Positions 17,916 through 26,176 of a stretch of 36,767 nucleotides of DNA are shown piece after piece. The position numbers were made by a program, and so were the translations under genes. The first letter of the stretch is position 1, and every line of letters starts with the position of its first letter. The notes under the pieces were generated by a model that was not told the DNA's origin, searched no databases, and was given only the letters and a program-made list of their open reading frames with translations. This DNA is from Pelotomaculum sp. (GTDB lineage Bacteria > Bacillota > Desulfotomaculia > Desulfotomaculales > Pelotomaculaceae), in assembly GCA_022839445.1 (NCBI GenBank), contig JALHFC010000001.1, positions 1-36,767 of the forward strand, given 5' to 3'.

Positions 17916-18758
17916 TTAAAAAACAATTTCCTTATGTCTTGCCGCATGGCAGTTAATGTTTACCGCAACGGGCAGGCTGGCTATATGAGCTGCGTAAGTT
18001 TTGATGTGTACTGCCAGGGCAAAGGTTCTGCCTCCCAGACCCTGAGGTCCGATACCGAGATTATTGATCTTTTCAAGCAACTCGTCTTCCAGCGCCGCCA
18101 TATTGGGATCCTCGTTTTTCTCACCGATTTCTCTAAGCAGCGCTTCCTTGGCCAGCAATGCCGCTTTTTCCATGGTACCTCCTATGCCCACCCCAAAAAT
18201 AACTGGAGGACAAGGGTTCGGTCCCGCATTTTTAGCTACTTCAAGAACAAAATCCTTGACACCCTCAACACCATCGGCCGGTTTCATCATTTTGATGGCG
18301 CTCATGTTTTCACTGCCGCCGCCTTTAGGGGCTACAACAATGCGGAGGTTTTCCCCGGGAACAATTGTTGTGTGAATCACAGGCGGGGTATTATCCCCGG
18401 TGTTCTTACGCTCGAGCGGGTGACTCACAATTGATTTTCTAAGGTAGCCTTCGGTATAACCTTTTCTTACACCCTCGGTTATTGCCTCGTAAAGGTCCCC
18501 GCCCTCAATACGAACATCCTGCCCCAACTCCAGGAATATAACCGCATAACCGGTATCCTGGCACATTGGCACCTGCTCCTCACGGGCTATTTCAGCGTTC
18601 TTAATAAGAATCTGAAGGATCTCTTTTCCCGTGTTTGAGACTTCCTGCTCATACCCTTTCTTAAATGCCTTTAAAACGTCTTCTCCCAGGTTAAAGTTGG
18701 CCTCCTGGCAAAGCCTTGCTACTTCTTCCGTTATAACGCTAGTCTTGATGGTTTTAAT
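17916..18758 (-). CDS. mmcB: Fumarase (class I, Fe-S) alpha / N-terminal subunit, MmcB, with probable ATT start
   Basis: This is the first gene of the catabolic operon and encodes the cluster-binding half of fumarase. The cluster cysteines are expected in PMCQDTGYAV, NPCPPVIFGVGIGG and INCHAARHKE. An ATG/GTG-only reading would start at GTG 18572 and lose about 60 conserved residues (TEEVARLCQEANFNLGEDV...). The frame is open upstream to a stop at 18828-18830 and contains no usable ATG, GTG or TTG. ATT at 18756-18758 is preceded at seven bases by a GGGGGG-containing site and gives 280 residues, the normal length for the family. ATA at 18764 is too close to that site. I therefore propose ATT; the evidence is spacing and length, not experiment. 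Confidence 0.9.
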   Translation of the reverse strand: MKTIKTSVITEEVARLCQEANFNLGEDVLKAFKKGYEQEVSNTGKEILQILIKNAEIAREEQVPMCQDTGYAVIFLELGQDVRIEGGDLYEAITEGVRKGYTEGYLRKSIVSHPLERKNTGDNTPPVIHTTIVPGENLRIVVAPKGGGSENMSAIKMMKPADGVEGVKDFVLEVAKNAGPNPCPPVIFGVGIGGTMEKAALLAKEALLREIGEKNEDPNMAALEDELLEKINNLGIGPQGLGGRTFALAVHIKTYAAHIASLPVAVNINCHAARHKEIVF

Positions 18759-18806
18759 TGTTATTCCCCCCTTTGCAATATGTTTGCTCCCATCAACTAA
18801 ACTAAA

Positions 18807-18822
18807 TGCAATATCTGTACCA
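18807..18822 (-). promoter_or_regulatory. Sigma-54 (-24/-12) promoter for the mmc operon
   Basis: The minus strand reads TGGTACAGATATTGCA. It agrees with the consensus TGGCACG-N4-TTGCW at 10 of 12 defined positions and has the invariant GG and GC with the required 10 bases between them. The predicted transcription start is near 18796, 38 bases before the proposed ATT start. The gene just upstream, mmcA, encodes a sigma-54 activator. Confidence 0.72.
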
Positions 18823-18955
18823 ATGATCTAGTACCAACCGGCGCAAACTTTTCCTCCTTTTTTATTGCACGTTACACGTTGTATTTACTTGCTTTCATAA
18901 GATAATTCAAATGCTTTTGGAGTAATGTTTAATATTAACATCCCAGGGCCAGGGT

Positions 18956-19020
18956 TTCTAATATTTATAATAAATAACTCTGTAACCCATGGGGTGATTG
19001 AGGATTCTAATATTTATAAT
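18956..19020. promoter_or_regulatory. Putative MmcA enhancer (two perfect 16-bp direct repeats)
   Basis: TTCTAATATTTATAAT occurs at 18956-18971 and 19005-19020, 49 bp apart. This is about 160-225 bp upstream of the predicted start from the -24/-12 promoter, the usual distance for enhancer sites of sigma-54 activators. A palindrome TTAATATTAA lies nearby (18929-18938). The repeats are seen directly; the binding protein is inferred. Confidence 0.5.
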
Positions 19021-19024
19021 GTTT

Positions 19025-20731
19025 CTAAATTTTAATATTTGCCGGCCCTGCTCTCTTTAACTTATTGTAAAGGGTTGCCAGTGAAATATTTAGAGCTTGC
19101 GAAGCGCGCCTTTTGCCTTCAACAGTGTTACCGTACTTGGCAACTGCCTTGCGTATGAGCATTACCTCCATCTGGTCTATGGGCATCAAATCAATGTCCC
19201 GATCGGGGTGAATTTTGTTTTGGTTGACATGCTGGATAAAGTTCTTTTTGGTAAGTATCTCTTCATCGGTAGTTACCATTACCCGCTCAATAACATTTTC
19301 AAGCTCACGGATATTGCCCGGCCAATCGTAGTTTAAAAGGACTTCTTCAGCCTCTTCGGAAATACCTCTTACCTTTTTACCAAGCTTCCTGTTAAGTTTA
19401 ACCAACAGGTTATTAATTAAAGCCGGCAGGTCCTCTTTTCGCACTCTAAGCGGCGGGACAATAATTTCCACTACATTGAGGCGATAAAAAAGGTCCTCGC
19501 GAAATTTACCCTGGCGGATTAAATCCCGCAACTTACGGTTGGTTGCCGCTATAACCCTTACATCAACTTTAATCGTCTGGGTATCTCCAACACGCTCGAA
19601 CTCCATTTCCTGCAAAACGCGCAGCAATTTCCCCTGTAGCAGCAGGTTCATGTCGCCAATTTCGTCCAAAAAAATTGTTCCACCGTGAGCCAGTTCAAAT
19701 TTACCGATTTTTGATTTCACGGCGCCGGTAAAAGCGCCTTTGGCATAGCCGAAGAATTCACTTTCCAGCAAGGTTTCCGGTATGGCGGCGCAATTAACTT
19801 TAATAAAAGGGTATTCCCTGCGCATAGAAGACGAGTGGATAGCATGCGCAAACAGATCTTTTCCAGTACCGCTCTCCCCTAATAATAAAACGGTTGAATT
19901 GCTGCGGGCCGATTTTTCCGCAAGATCAACGCAATTCTTTATCTCTGCGCTGCTGCCCAGGATGTCTTCAAAAGTATACTTGCTTGTAGTCACCTGTACC
20001 AGTTTATCCGTAAGGTTTTCAATGATAGTGGTGCTTTTTTTAAGTTCTTCCATCAGCTTCATGACATCGGTAAAATGTTGGAATACAACAACGCCGCCTT
20101 CCATTGCCCCTTCTACGATAATCGGCGCCGCGTTTGATATGACTTCGGCGTTGCTTCCCCCTACTTGTGTCCGATGTCCAAAGACAATATTACCGGTTTT
20201 TAAAACAGTTGCCAGGGCGCCGTCCGGGGACGCCTCAAATATATTCTGACCAATCCTTTCCTTTTCTGTTATACCGGTAATCCTGGAAAAAGCGGAATTA
20301 ACGAATTTGATGTTTCCTTCGATGTCGGCAACCTCGATGGCTTCCTGCATAGAATCAAGGATGGCTGAGAGTTGACCCTGGACCCTTTTAATCTCCAGCA
20401 ACTCTTCTTTTTCCCTAAAAATAGCCATCAACAAATTTGCGGCTTTAGCCTCCATTACCGCGATCTCGTCATCTTTTATCCTATGAAGTCTTTCATGGAC
20501 CTCTGGAACCCCTGTCGCATCAATGATGACATCCAGATCTTTGATTGATAGCAAATCGCGAAAATCATCTGAGATCGGCACGTCATTTTGAACTGCGGCT
20601 AAAATGCCGGGCGCCGTTGGGTTAATATCCGCTAACCCAACTATCTTTACCTCTTCCATGGCCTTTAGCATTTTGTATATTGAAAACCCGACCTGGCCGG
20701 CGCCCACAATAGCTACTTTAACTATTTTCAC
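19025..20731 (-). CDS. mmcA: Sigma-54-dependent transcriptional activator with Rossmann and PAS sensor domains, MmcA
   Basis: This 568-residue regulator is likely to switch on the adjacent catabolic operon. Residues 1-105 form a dinucleotide-binding-like Rossmann fold (VGAGQVG at 9-15, DINPTA at 35-40, VIIDATG at 68-74), reminiscent of a dehydrogenase or DapB-like fold. A helix follows (about 106-125), then a PAS domain (about 120-225, [21 protein letters not shown]). The AAA+ domain carries Walker A GESGTGKD (285-292), the sigma-54 contact loop GAFTGA (332-337) and Walker B FLDEIGD (354-360). The C-terminal Fis-type helix-turn-helix is at about 520-561. It has no response-regulator receiver domain, so it probably senses a small molecule or redox state. 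Start is GTG at 20731 with GGTGAGG upstream. Confidence 0.93.
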   Translation of the reverse strand: MKIVKVAIVGAGQVGFSIYKMLKAMEEVKIVGLADINPTAPGILAAVQNDVPISDDFRDLLSIKDLDVIIDATGVPEVHERLHRIKDDEIAVMEAKAANLLMAIFREKEELLEIKRVQGQLSAILDSMQEAIEVADIEGNIKFVNSAFSRITGITEKERIGQNIFEASPDGALATVLKTGNIVFGHRTQVGGSNAEVISNAAPIIVEGAMEGGVVVFQHFTDVMKLMEELKKSTTIIENLTDKLVQVTTSKYTFEDILGSSAEIKNCVDLAEKSARSNSTVLLLGESGTGKDLFAHAIHSSSMRREYPFIKVNCAAIPETLLESEFFGYAKGAFTGAVKSKIGKFELAHGGTIFLDEIGDMNLLLQGKLLRVLQEMEFERVGDTQTIKVDVRVIAATNRKLRDLIRQGKFREDLFYRLNVVEIIVPPLRVRKEDLPALINNLLVKLNRKLGKKVRGISEEAEEVLLNYDWPGNIRELENVIERVMVTTDEEILTKKNFIQHVNQNKIHPDRDIDLMPIDQMEVMLIRKAVAKYGNTVEGKRRASQALNISLATLYNKLKRAGPANIKI

Positions 20732-20831
20732 CCGGCCTCACCCCATGATCATCCTTATTATAAAAGTTATTCGACAAAAAGGTTTGCATCTCCTTTTAAA
20801 AACGATAATCAAACTGTGTTTGAAAATATTT

Positions 20832-20845
20832 CGAACAAGTGTTTT
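20832..20845 (+). promoter_or_regulatory. LexA (SOS) box upstream of lexA
   Basis: CGAACAAGTGTTTT closely matches the Firmicutes SOS box CGAACRNRYGTTYG; only the last two bases differ or are degenerate. It lies about 20 bases before the lexA -10 element, which fits autorepression. Confidence 0.8.
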
Positions 20846-20861
20846 TGTTATTATTAATTTG

Positions 20862-20870
20862 TGCTATAAT
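20862..20870 (+). promoter_or_regulatory. Extended -10 promoter element of lexA
   Basis: TGCTATAAT is a perfect extended -10 (TGnTATAAT), 33 bases before the lexA ATG. The -35 region is not strong and overlaps the end of the SOS box. Confidence 0.65.
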
Positions 20871-20903
20871 AGATCAAACATTATTGTTAAGGCTGGTGAA
20901 GTT

Positions 20904-21515
20904 ATGAACAAAGATCTTACCCCCAAACAAGCAAGCATCCTGTCATTTATCAAAAAGAACATCCGCCAGAAAGGCTACCCTCCCTCAGTTAGGGAAATCG
21001 GGCAGGCAGTTGGTTTGAGTTCTAGTTCAACAGTCCACAGCTACCTAAAAAAGCTGGAGGGCAAAGGGTATCTCAGGCGCGATGCCACCAAACCCAGGGC
21101 TATTGAAGTTATTGGCGGTATTGAAGAGGGGAAGGTTGAATTTGTTAACGTGCCACTTCTTGGCCGGGTGGCCGCAGGCACTCCCCTGTTGGCGGTTGAA
21201 AACCGGGAGGAGCTCTTCCCCTTGCCCGCCCACTTCACCGGCGTCGGTGAATTCTTTATGCTCTCAGTACGCGGTGACAGTATGGTTGATGCCGGCATCT
21301 TAAATGGCGATATGGTTGTAGTACGCCAACAAAACGATGCGGATAACGGCGATGTAATAGTCGCCCTTCTCGAAGATGAGGCTACCGTTAAAAGATTTTT
21401 CAGGGAGGATGGGAGGATCCGCCTTCAACCGGAAAACATCCACATGGAACCGATTTACACAATGGATTTGCAGATACTTGGTAAAGTGATCGGTCTTGTA
21501 CGAAAGTTCAATTAA
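20904..21515 (+). CDS. lexA: LexA repressor
   Basis: This SOS repressor cleaves itself when activated by RecA filaments. The start is ATG at 20904 (MNKDLTPKQ), giving 203 residues; the frame is open further upstream but crosses the promoter. The N-terminal winged helix-turn-helix (residues 1-65) contains [23 protein letters not shown]. The cleavage site is Ala91-Gly92 in GRVAAGTP. The catalytic Ser126 (RGDSM) and Lys163 (ATVKRFF) are intact. A terminator follows at 21532. It is divergent from mmcA, sharing a 172-base spacer. Confidence 0.97.
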   Translation: MNKDLTPKQASILSFIKKNIRQKGYPPSVREIGQAVGLSSSSTVHSYLKKLEGKGYLRRDATKPRAIEVIGGIEEGKVEFVNVPLLGRVAAGTPLLAVENREELFPLPAHFTGVGEFFMLSVRGDSMVDAGILNGDMVVVRQQNDADNGDVIVALLEDEATVKRFFREDGRIRLQPENIHMEPIYTMDLQILGKVIGLVRKFN

Positions 21516-21531
21516 GATTTAACTTTTGCAA

Positions 21532-21559
21532 GCTGCCGGTGGTTAGCCGGCGGCTTTTT
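21532..21559 (+). terminator. Intrinsic terminator after lexA
   Basis: GCTGCCGG (21532-21539) pairs with CCGGCGGC (21547-21554) through one G-T pair, followed by TTTTT. It sits 17 bases after the lexA stop and just before the convergent LysR gene ends. Confidence 0.88.
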
Positions 21560-21568
21560 AAATTGGTT

Positions 21569-22507
21569 TTAGATCGAAAACCGAAGCGCCAATTTGTTGA
21601 TAGGAAATGCTTTTAGGTTATCGCTATCGTTAATAAAATCGGTAAAGAATCCAATGGCAAAGCCCTCCGCGCCGTGGCTGTGCTTAACTTGGTAAAGTCG
21701 CCGGAACAGGTCCAGCTTGAACACTTTAACTTCTTTTACGCGTCCTAGCCGAAGGCTATCCTGTACGGCGCACCTGGAAACAAAACTTATACCGAGATTA
21801 GCTTCAACAGCGGTAATAACGGCTCTGGTACTGCCCAGCTCCAGCCCGCACGGTATTTTTTCAAGCGCTATGCCATGCTCCTCAAGTTTTTGCTCAATCG
21901 TCTGGCGGGTACCTGATCCCTTTTCGCGCATGATCATTGATTCGTTCTGCAACTCGTTAACTTGAACAACTTTTAATCCGGCCCACGGGTGGGAAGAAGG
22001 TACAATTAATACTAGTTCATCCTGCAGCCAGCTTGAACATTCAATTCCATCGCCGCTAACAGGCACACCGATAATACCCAGATCGATTGCTCTTTCCCTA
22101 ACCCAACGCTCCACCCGTCCGCTTCCCGCAACTTTTAATGTGATTAGAATACCGGGGTATTTCTCTTTAAACCCTCCGATAAATAGGGGCAAAATGTATT
22201 CACCGGGAATCGTACTGGCCCCTACAACGAGATGCCCGGTTTTTAAACCCCGCAAGTCGTCCAACCCGGCCTTTATTTTGTGATAGTGCCTCAGCATTTG
22301 CTTTGCTTCAGGATATAAAAGCCGTCCGGCTTCAGTAAGGGTTACCTTTTTATCACCACGCTGGAATAAAGTGACTTGCAAATTTACCTCTAGCGCCTTG
22401 ATTTGAAAACTAACAGCCGGTTGGCTCATATAAAGTTGACGGGCGGCCTTCGTAAAGCTTTGCAACTCGGCTACCCGTATAAAAGCCTCTAACTGCTTGA
22501 AATTCAT
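21569..22507 (-). CDS. LysR-family transcriptional regulator
   Basis: The 312-residue protein has the typical N-terminal winged helix-turn-helix (FKQLEAFIRVAELQSFTKAARQLYMSQPAVSFQIKALE is the classical pattern, residues 3-41) and a periplasmic-binding-protein-like effector domain from about residue 90 (GHLVVGASTIPGEYILPLFI). The effector is not known. The N terminus resembles regulators described as selenium-metabolism associated LysR proteins in related Firmicutes, but no selenium gene is present here. It lies 89 bases downstream of ynbB on the same strand and converges with lexA. Confidence 0.92.
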   Translation of the reverse strand: MNFKQLEAFIRVAELQSFTKAARQLYMSQPAVSFQIKALEVNLQVTLFQRGDKKVTLTEAGRLLYPEAKQMLRHYHKIKAGLDDLRGLKTGHLVVGASTIPGEYILPLFIGGFKEKYPGILITLKVAGSGRVERWVRERAIDLGIIGVPVSGDGIECSSWLQDELVLIVPSSHPWAGLKVVQVNELQNESMIMREKGSGTRQTIEQKLEEHGIALEKIPCGLELGSTRAVITAVEANLGISFVSRCAVQDSLRLGRVKEVKVFKLDLFRRLYQVKHSHGAEGFAIGFFTDFINDSDNLKAFPINKLALRFSI

Positions 22508-22596
22508 AAAAGCACCACCGCCAAGGTCCTTCGTTTAACATAGATTTTCGCCGTAAATAAAGAAAATACCTTCTTAAAATTCATTATTGTCAAAAT

Positions 22597-23841
22597 TTAT
22601 AATCTCATCACTTCCCTGGCTGCCGATAACAAAGCCAGCCTTACGTATTCTTTCGAAAGGCCGCCCTGGAAGTAAATAGCATAGGGTGGCCGTAGCGGTC
22701 CGTCTGCGCTCAATTCCAGGGTTGCGCCTTGAACAAATGTCCCGGCCGCCATAACTACTGGGTCATCATAACCCGGCATGGCGCTTGCTACCGGACGGAC
22801 ATGAGAATCAACCGGAGAAGTGCCCTGTAGGCCGCGGCAGAAAGCAAGCATTTTTTCCGGTGTGCCCAGGCCGATAGCCTGGACAATATCACTACGCTTT
22901 TCATTATATCTGGGAGATACCTCGAATCCGAGTCTTTCAAAAAACCTCGCGGCAAATACAGCCCCTTTCAGTGCTTCAGAAACAATGTGCGGCGCTAAAA
23001 ACAGCCCTTGAAAAAGCAGCCTTTGAAACCCGGAAGACGGCCCCACTTCCGAGCCTACACCCGGCGCGCTCCACCGGTTGGCGGCCATCTCTACGAATTT
23101 CGCTGCCCCTGCCACATATCCACCTGTAGGCGCTATACCACCACCCGGGTTCTTGATCAGCGAGCCTGCAATCAGGTCGGCGCCGACCTCGACAGGCTCC
23201 TTTTCTTCCACAAACTCACCATAGCAGTTGTCAACAAATATGACTACATTTGGCTCTCTATTCCGGATAAATTCAATAACTTCCCTTAGTTTTTCCAAGT
23301 CAAAAGAGGGTCCCCATTGATAACCCCGTGAACGCTGCAACATAACCATTTTAGTCCTGGCGCCAAGGGCTTGTCCAACATTAGCGTAGTCTATACCCCC
23401 TCCAATTAAAGGATCAACTTGTCTATAAGTAACACCCATCTCTTTTAAGGAACCGTGGCACTTTCCCCTAATCCCGATCATTTCAGCCAGTGTATCATAG
23501 GGCTCCCCCTGCACCGACAACAGTTCATCACCAGGGCGTAAAATCCCATAAAGACAAAGGGCTATGGCATGTGTGCCGGATACAATCTGACCCCGCACAA
23601 GCGCCGCCTCAGTCTTAAAAATACTGGCATAAACGTTTTCCAGCGCCTCTCTCCCCGTGTCACCGTATCCATAACCGGTCGAATCTTTTAAGTGGAATTC
23701 ACTGACCCTCACACTACGAAAAGAATCAAGAACCTTGGCATGAATTTTTAGTGCTTTTTGATCGATTGCGCTATAAATGGGCAACACTTCCCGCACTACT
23801 TCATCTGATAACAATTCTAAGTCCGCAATTTTTTTCCTCAT
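22597..23841 (-). CDS. ynbB: PLP-dependent methionine gamma-lyase-like protein (YnbB, 'aluminium resistance' family)
   Basis: This 414-residue fold-type I pyridoxal-phosphate enzyme belongs to the family first tagged as aluminium resistance protein and later as methionine gamma-lyase-related. The predicted PLP lysine is in AGSLIKNPGGGIAPTGGYV (about residue 230), preceded by the ring-contacting VIFVDNCYGEF aspartate. The glycine-rich phosphate loop lies around ALVRGQIVSGTHAIAL. The biochemical substrate of these proteins is not firmly established. It follows spoVK by 31 bases, the same pairing seen in Bacillus subtilis around spoVK-ynbB, which supports orthology. Confidence 0.9.
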   Translation of the reverse strand: MRKKIADLELLSDEVVREVLPIYSAIDQKALKIHAKVLDSFRSVRVSEFHLKDSTGYGYGDTGREALENVYASIFKTEAALVRGQIVSGTHAIALCLYGILRPGDELLSVQGEPYDTLAEMIGIRGKCHGSLKEMGVTYRQVDPLIGGGIDYANVGQALGARTKMVMLQRSRGYQWGPSFDLEKLREVIEFIRNREPNVVIFVDNCYGEFVEEKEPVEVGADLIAGSLIKNPGGGIAPTGGYVAGAAKFVEMAANRWSAPGVGSEVGPSSGFQRLLFQGLFLAPHIVSEALKGAVFAARFFERLGFEVSPRYNEKRSDIVQAIGLGTPEKMLAFCRGLQGTSPVDSHVRPVASAMPGYDDPVVMAAGTFVQGATLELSADGPLRPPYAIYFQGGLSKEYVRLALLSAAREVMRL

Positions 23842-23872
23842 ATTAGGCCTCGCAGAAATATTTTTTAACTTT

Positions 23873-24838
23873 TTAACAACCAGCAGGGGCTTCCAGGTCT
23901 TCCCTGGTAATGGTCATCAAGTCCTCACGGCTAAGCGGGTTGCTTTTCTTTAGCAAACGGACCGCCTGGCGCCGGATAGCCCGCTCGATTAGGTTTCGCA
24001 CCAGCCTTGCGTTGCCGCTATGCTCATGTTTTTTGTATTCCCTTTCAATTATTTGGCGGAACTCTTCCCTTGCCCCGTTTGAAAGGAAATACTGTCTTTG
24101 TTGCAGCATCAGATCAGCAATTAAAAGCATCTCCCCGCTGCTATAGTCGGGAAAAGATATGTGAATCGGGAAACGAGAGCGCAAACCAGGGTTTGTTTCA
24201 ACAAACCAGTCCATTTCATCCTGGTACCCCGCCAGGACCAGGATCAGGTTGTCACGGTAGTCCTCCATTCCCTTTACGATTGCATCTATGGCTTCTTTGC
24301 CAAAATCCTTCTCTCCGCCCCTAGCCAATGAATACGCCTCATCGACAAAAAGTATCCCGCCCAGTGCCTTTTTAACCTGTTCCCTAGTTTTCTGGGCCGT
24401 ATGGCCGATATACTCACCCACCAGGTCGGCGCGCTCAACTTCAATTAAATGGCCTTTCGGGAGCACGCTAATTTCCTTAAAAAGCTTTCCCAGGATCCTC
24501 GCCACGGTAGTCTTACCGGTTCCGGGATTTCCTTTAAAGATCATATGTAATCCTAAAGGTTCAACGGCAAGTTTCTCCTTTTGCCTTTTTTTCTGTATTT
24601 CCACAAAGCAATATATTTCTTCAATCAGTTTCTTAACCGTTATCAGACCAACCAGCGAATTTAGCTCCAACAAAATTTCCTTAACATTACCCTGAGACAT
24701 GGAACTATCGGCGGCACGGGTAACCTTTGCAGTTGATTTGACCGCCTGCAGTCTCCTCGCAATGGGCTCTGCACGCCCGGTGTTACGGCAAGTTTCATGA
24801 CTGTTCCAAATTCTTATTCTTACCAGCTTAACCGCCAC
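23873..24838 (-). CDS. spoVK: Stage V sporulation protein K-like AAA+ ATPase
   Basis: This is a CbbX/SpoVK-type AAA+ ATPase of 321 residues. The first ~55 residues are basic and poorly conserved. The core starts near ELNSLVGLITVK and holds Walker A FKGNPGTGKTT, Walker B GILFVDEAYSL, sensor/arginine elements LAGYQDEM and NPGLRSRFP, and a C-terminal helical lid with a GNARLVRNLIERAI motif. The start is GTG at 24838 with AGGTAAG close by; ATG at 24700 (MSQGN) is an alternative but lacks a ribosome site. The hfq-spoVK-ynbB context supports the spoVK name and a spore-forming host. Its client is unknown. Confidence 0.9.
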   Translation of the reverse strand: MAVKLVRIRIWNSHETCRNTGRAEPIARRLQAVKSTAKVTRAADSSMSQGNVKEILLELNSLVGLITVKKLIEEIYCFVEIQKKRQKEKLAVEPLGLHMIFKGNPGTGKTTVARILGKLFKEISVLPKGHLIEVERADLVGEYIGHTAQKTREQVKKALGGILFVDEAYSLARGGEKDFGKEAIDAIVKGMEDYRDNLILVLAGYQDEMDWFVETNPGLRSRFPIHISFPDYSSGEMLLIADLMLQQRQYFLSNGAREEFRQIIEREYKKHEHSGNARLVRNLIERAIRRQAVRLLKKSNPLSREDLMTITREDLEAPAGC

Positions 24839-24891
24839 CTTACCTAGGCATCAATCACTACCATATATACTCGTGGGGTAAGCTTTTACGA

Positions 24892-24926
24892 CTAAAAAAG
24901 CAAGCCCCTCGGCGTAAGGGGCCTGC
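24892..24926 (-). terminator. Intrinsic terminator after hfq
   Basis: On the minus strand GCAGGCCCCT and AGGGGCTTGC form a 10-bp stem with one mismatch, followed by TTTTTT. It closes the mutS-to-hfq block before spoVK. Confidence 0.92.
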
Positions 24927-24931
24927 GATTT

Positions 24932-25174
24932 CTAAGTAGTTTTTGTGTCGGAAAAAGCTGCGCTGACCGGTTTTAATGGACTGACGGTAGAAATGGCGTG
25001 CTTGTAAACCATTAGTTGCCTGCCGTCGCTTTCCAGGATTACTGTAAAGTTATCAAAGCCCCTGACCATTCCTTTTAACTGAAAGCCGTTGATAAGGAAA
25101 ATGGTGACGGGAATACTCTCCTTCCTGACCTGATTTAAAAAAGCATCTTGCAGGTTTATTTGAGGTTTTGACAT
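24932..25174 (-). CDS. hfq: RNA chaperone Hfq
   Basis: This 80-residue Sm-like protein forms a hexameric ring that binds small RNAs and mRNA. The Sm1 segment ([21 protein letters not shown] with the following [14 protein letters not shown]) and the Sm2 KH motif [10 protein letters not shown] are intact. The C-terminal tail is short, as usual for Gram-positive Hfq. The ATG at 25174 follows GGAAGGAG. It lies 42 bases after miaA, the classical miaA-hfq pair. Confidence 0.98.
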   Translation of the reverse strand: MSKPQINLQDAFLNQVRKESIPVTIFLINGFQLKGMVRGFDNFTVILESDGRQLMVYKHAISTVSPLKPVSAAFSDTKTT

Positions 25175-25216
25175 AGCAGGGGCTCCTTCCGTTGGAATGT
25201 TTTTCTTTATTATGTT

Positions 25217-26176
25217 CTACAGACCTTTTAATACTCCTTCTAGGCGCCTGATAATTTCTTTTGCAACAGCCCGGTGGTTATTATACCGGCATACATCTAA
25301 CCATTCAATACGGCTGTCCCGGCGAAACCAGGTAAGCTGTCTTTTGGCAAATCTTCTTGTATTTCTTTTTAAAATTTCAACAGCCCTCTCCAGAGAGATT
25401 TCTCCGGTCAAGTACGCCGCTATTTCCTTGTAGCCAAGTCCACGCATAGAGTTTAGTTCCCTGGGGTAGCCCTGTTCCAGCAGACCGCGCACTTCATCAA
25501 CCAAACCGGCCGCCAGCATGTTGTCCACCCTTTGTTCAATGCGCCGGTATAATTTCTGCCGGTCCATAGTTAGCCCAAACATATGCAGCCCATACAAGGG
25601 TTGATCTTTTTTTGCCCGCTGGTAGCTCGAAATAGGCCTGCCGGTAAGGTTGTATACTTCCAGCGCCCGGATTACCCTCCTTGAATCTTTCGGGTGCAGA
25701 TTTGAAGCTGTCTGCGGATCAACTTCAGATAGTCGCCTGTGTAGCGATTCAGGCCCTTTGTTATAAGATTCTCTTATTAGGTTTTCTCTAAAACGATCAT
25801 CGCCCCCGGCGCTGGTGAAATCATAGTTATCAATTACGGCCCTGATATAAAGACCGGTTCCGCCCACCATTACAGGCAGTTTATTTCTTTCCAGGATATC
25901 TGCAATTATTGCCCTGGCTTGTTTCTGGAACAACGCTACACTGTATTCCTGGTCAGGTTCTACGATGTCAATCAGGTGGTGTGGTATGCCACGCATTTCT
26001 GCGCTGGACGGCTTAGCCGTTCCTATCTTCATGCCTTTGTAAACCAGCATGGAATCCGCTGAAATAATTTCTCCGCCAACCAGTTCGGCCAAATGCACAC
26101 CGGTATCGCTCTTTCCAGTGGCCGTAGGACCGGTGATCACCACCAGAGGGTTGGGAGCACGCATTGTAACTTTCAT
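25217..26176 (-). CDS. miaA: tRNA dimethylallyltransferase
   Basis: MiaA transfers a dimethylallyl group to N6 of A37 in tRNAs reading UNN codons; MiaB, encoded at 35200-36516, then methylthiolates the product. The 319-residue length is normal. The P-loop GPTATGKSD, the substrate loop DSMLVYKGMKIGTAKPS and GGTGLYIRA are visible. Its start (26176, MKVTMRAP) overlaps the methyltransferase stop by four bases (ATGA type), indicating translational coupling. Confidence 0.97.
   Translation of the reverse strand: MKVTMRAPNPLVVITGPTATGKSDTGVHLAELVGGEIISADSMLVYKGMKIGTAKPSSAEMRGIPHHLIDIVEPDQEYSVALFQKQARAIIADILERNKLPVMVGGTGLYIRAVIDNYDFTSAGGDDRFRENLIRESYNKGPESLHRRLSEVDPQTASNLHPKDSRRVIRALEVYNLTGRPISSYQRAKKDQPLYGLHMFGLTMDRQKLYRRIEQRVDNMLAAGLVDEVRGLLEQGYPRELNSMRGLGYKEIAAYLTGEISLERAVEILKRNTRRFAKRQLTWFRRDSRIEWLDVCRYNNHRAVAKEIIRRLEGVLKGL

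Noticed and set aside
20604..20903. Upstream extension of the lexA frame
   Set aside because: It runs through the SOS box, the -10 element and into mmcA; ATG 20904 matches the LexA N terminus.
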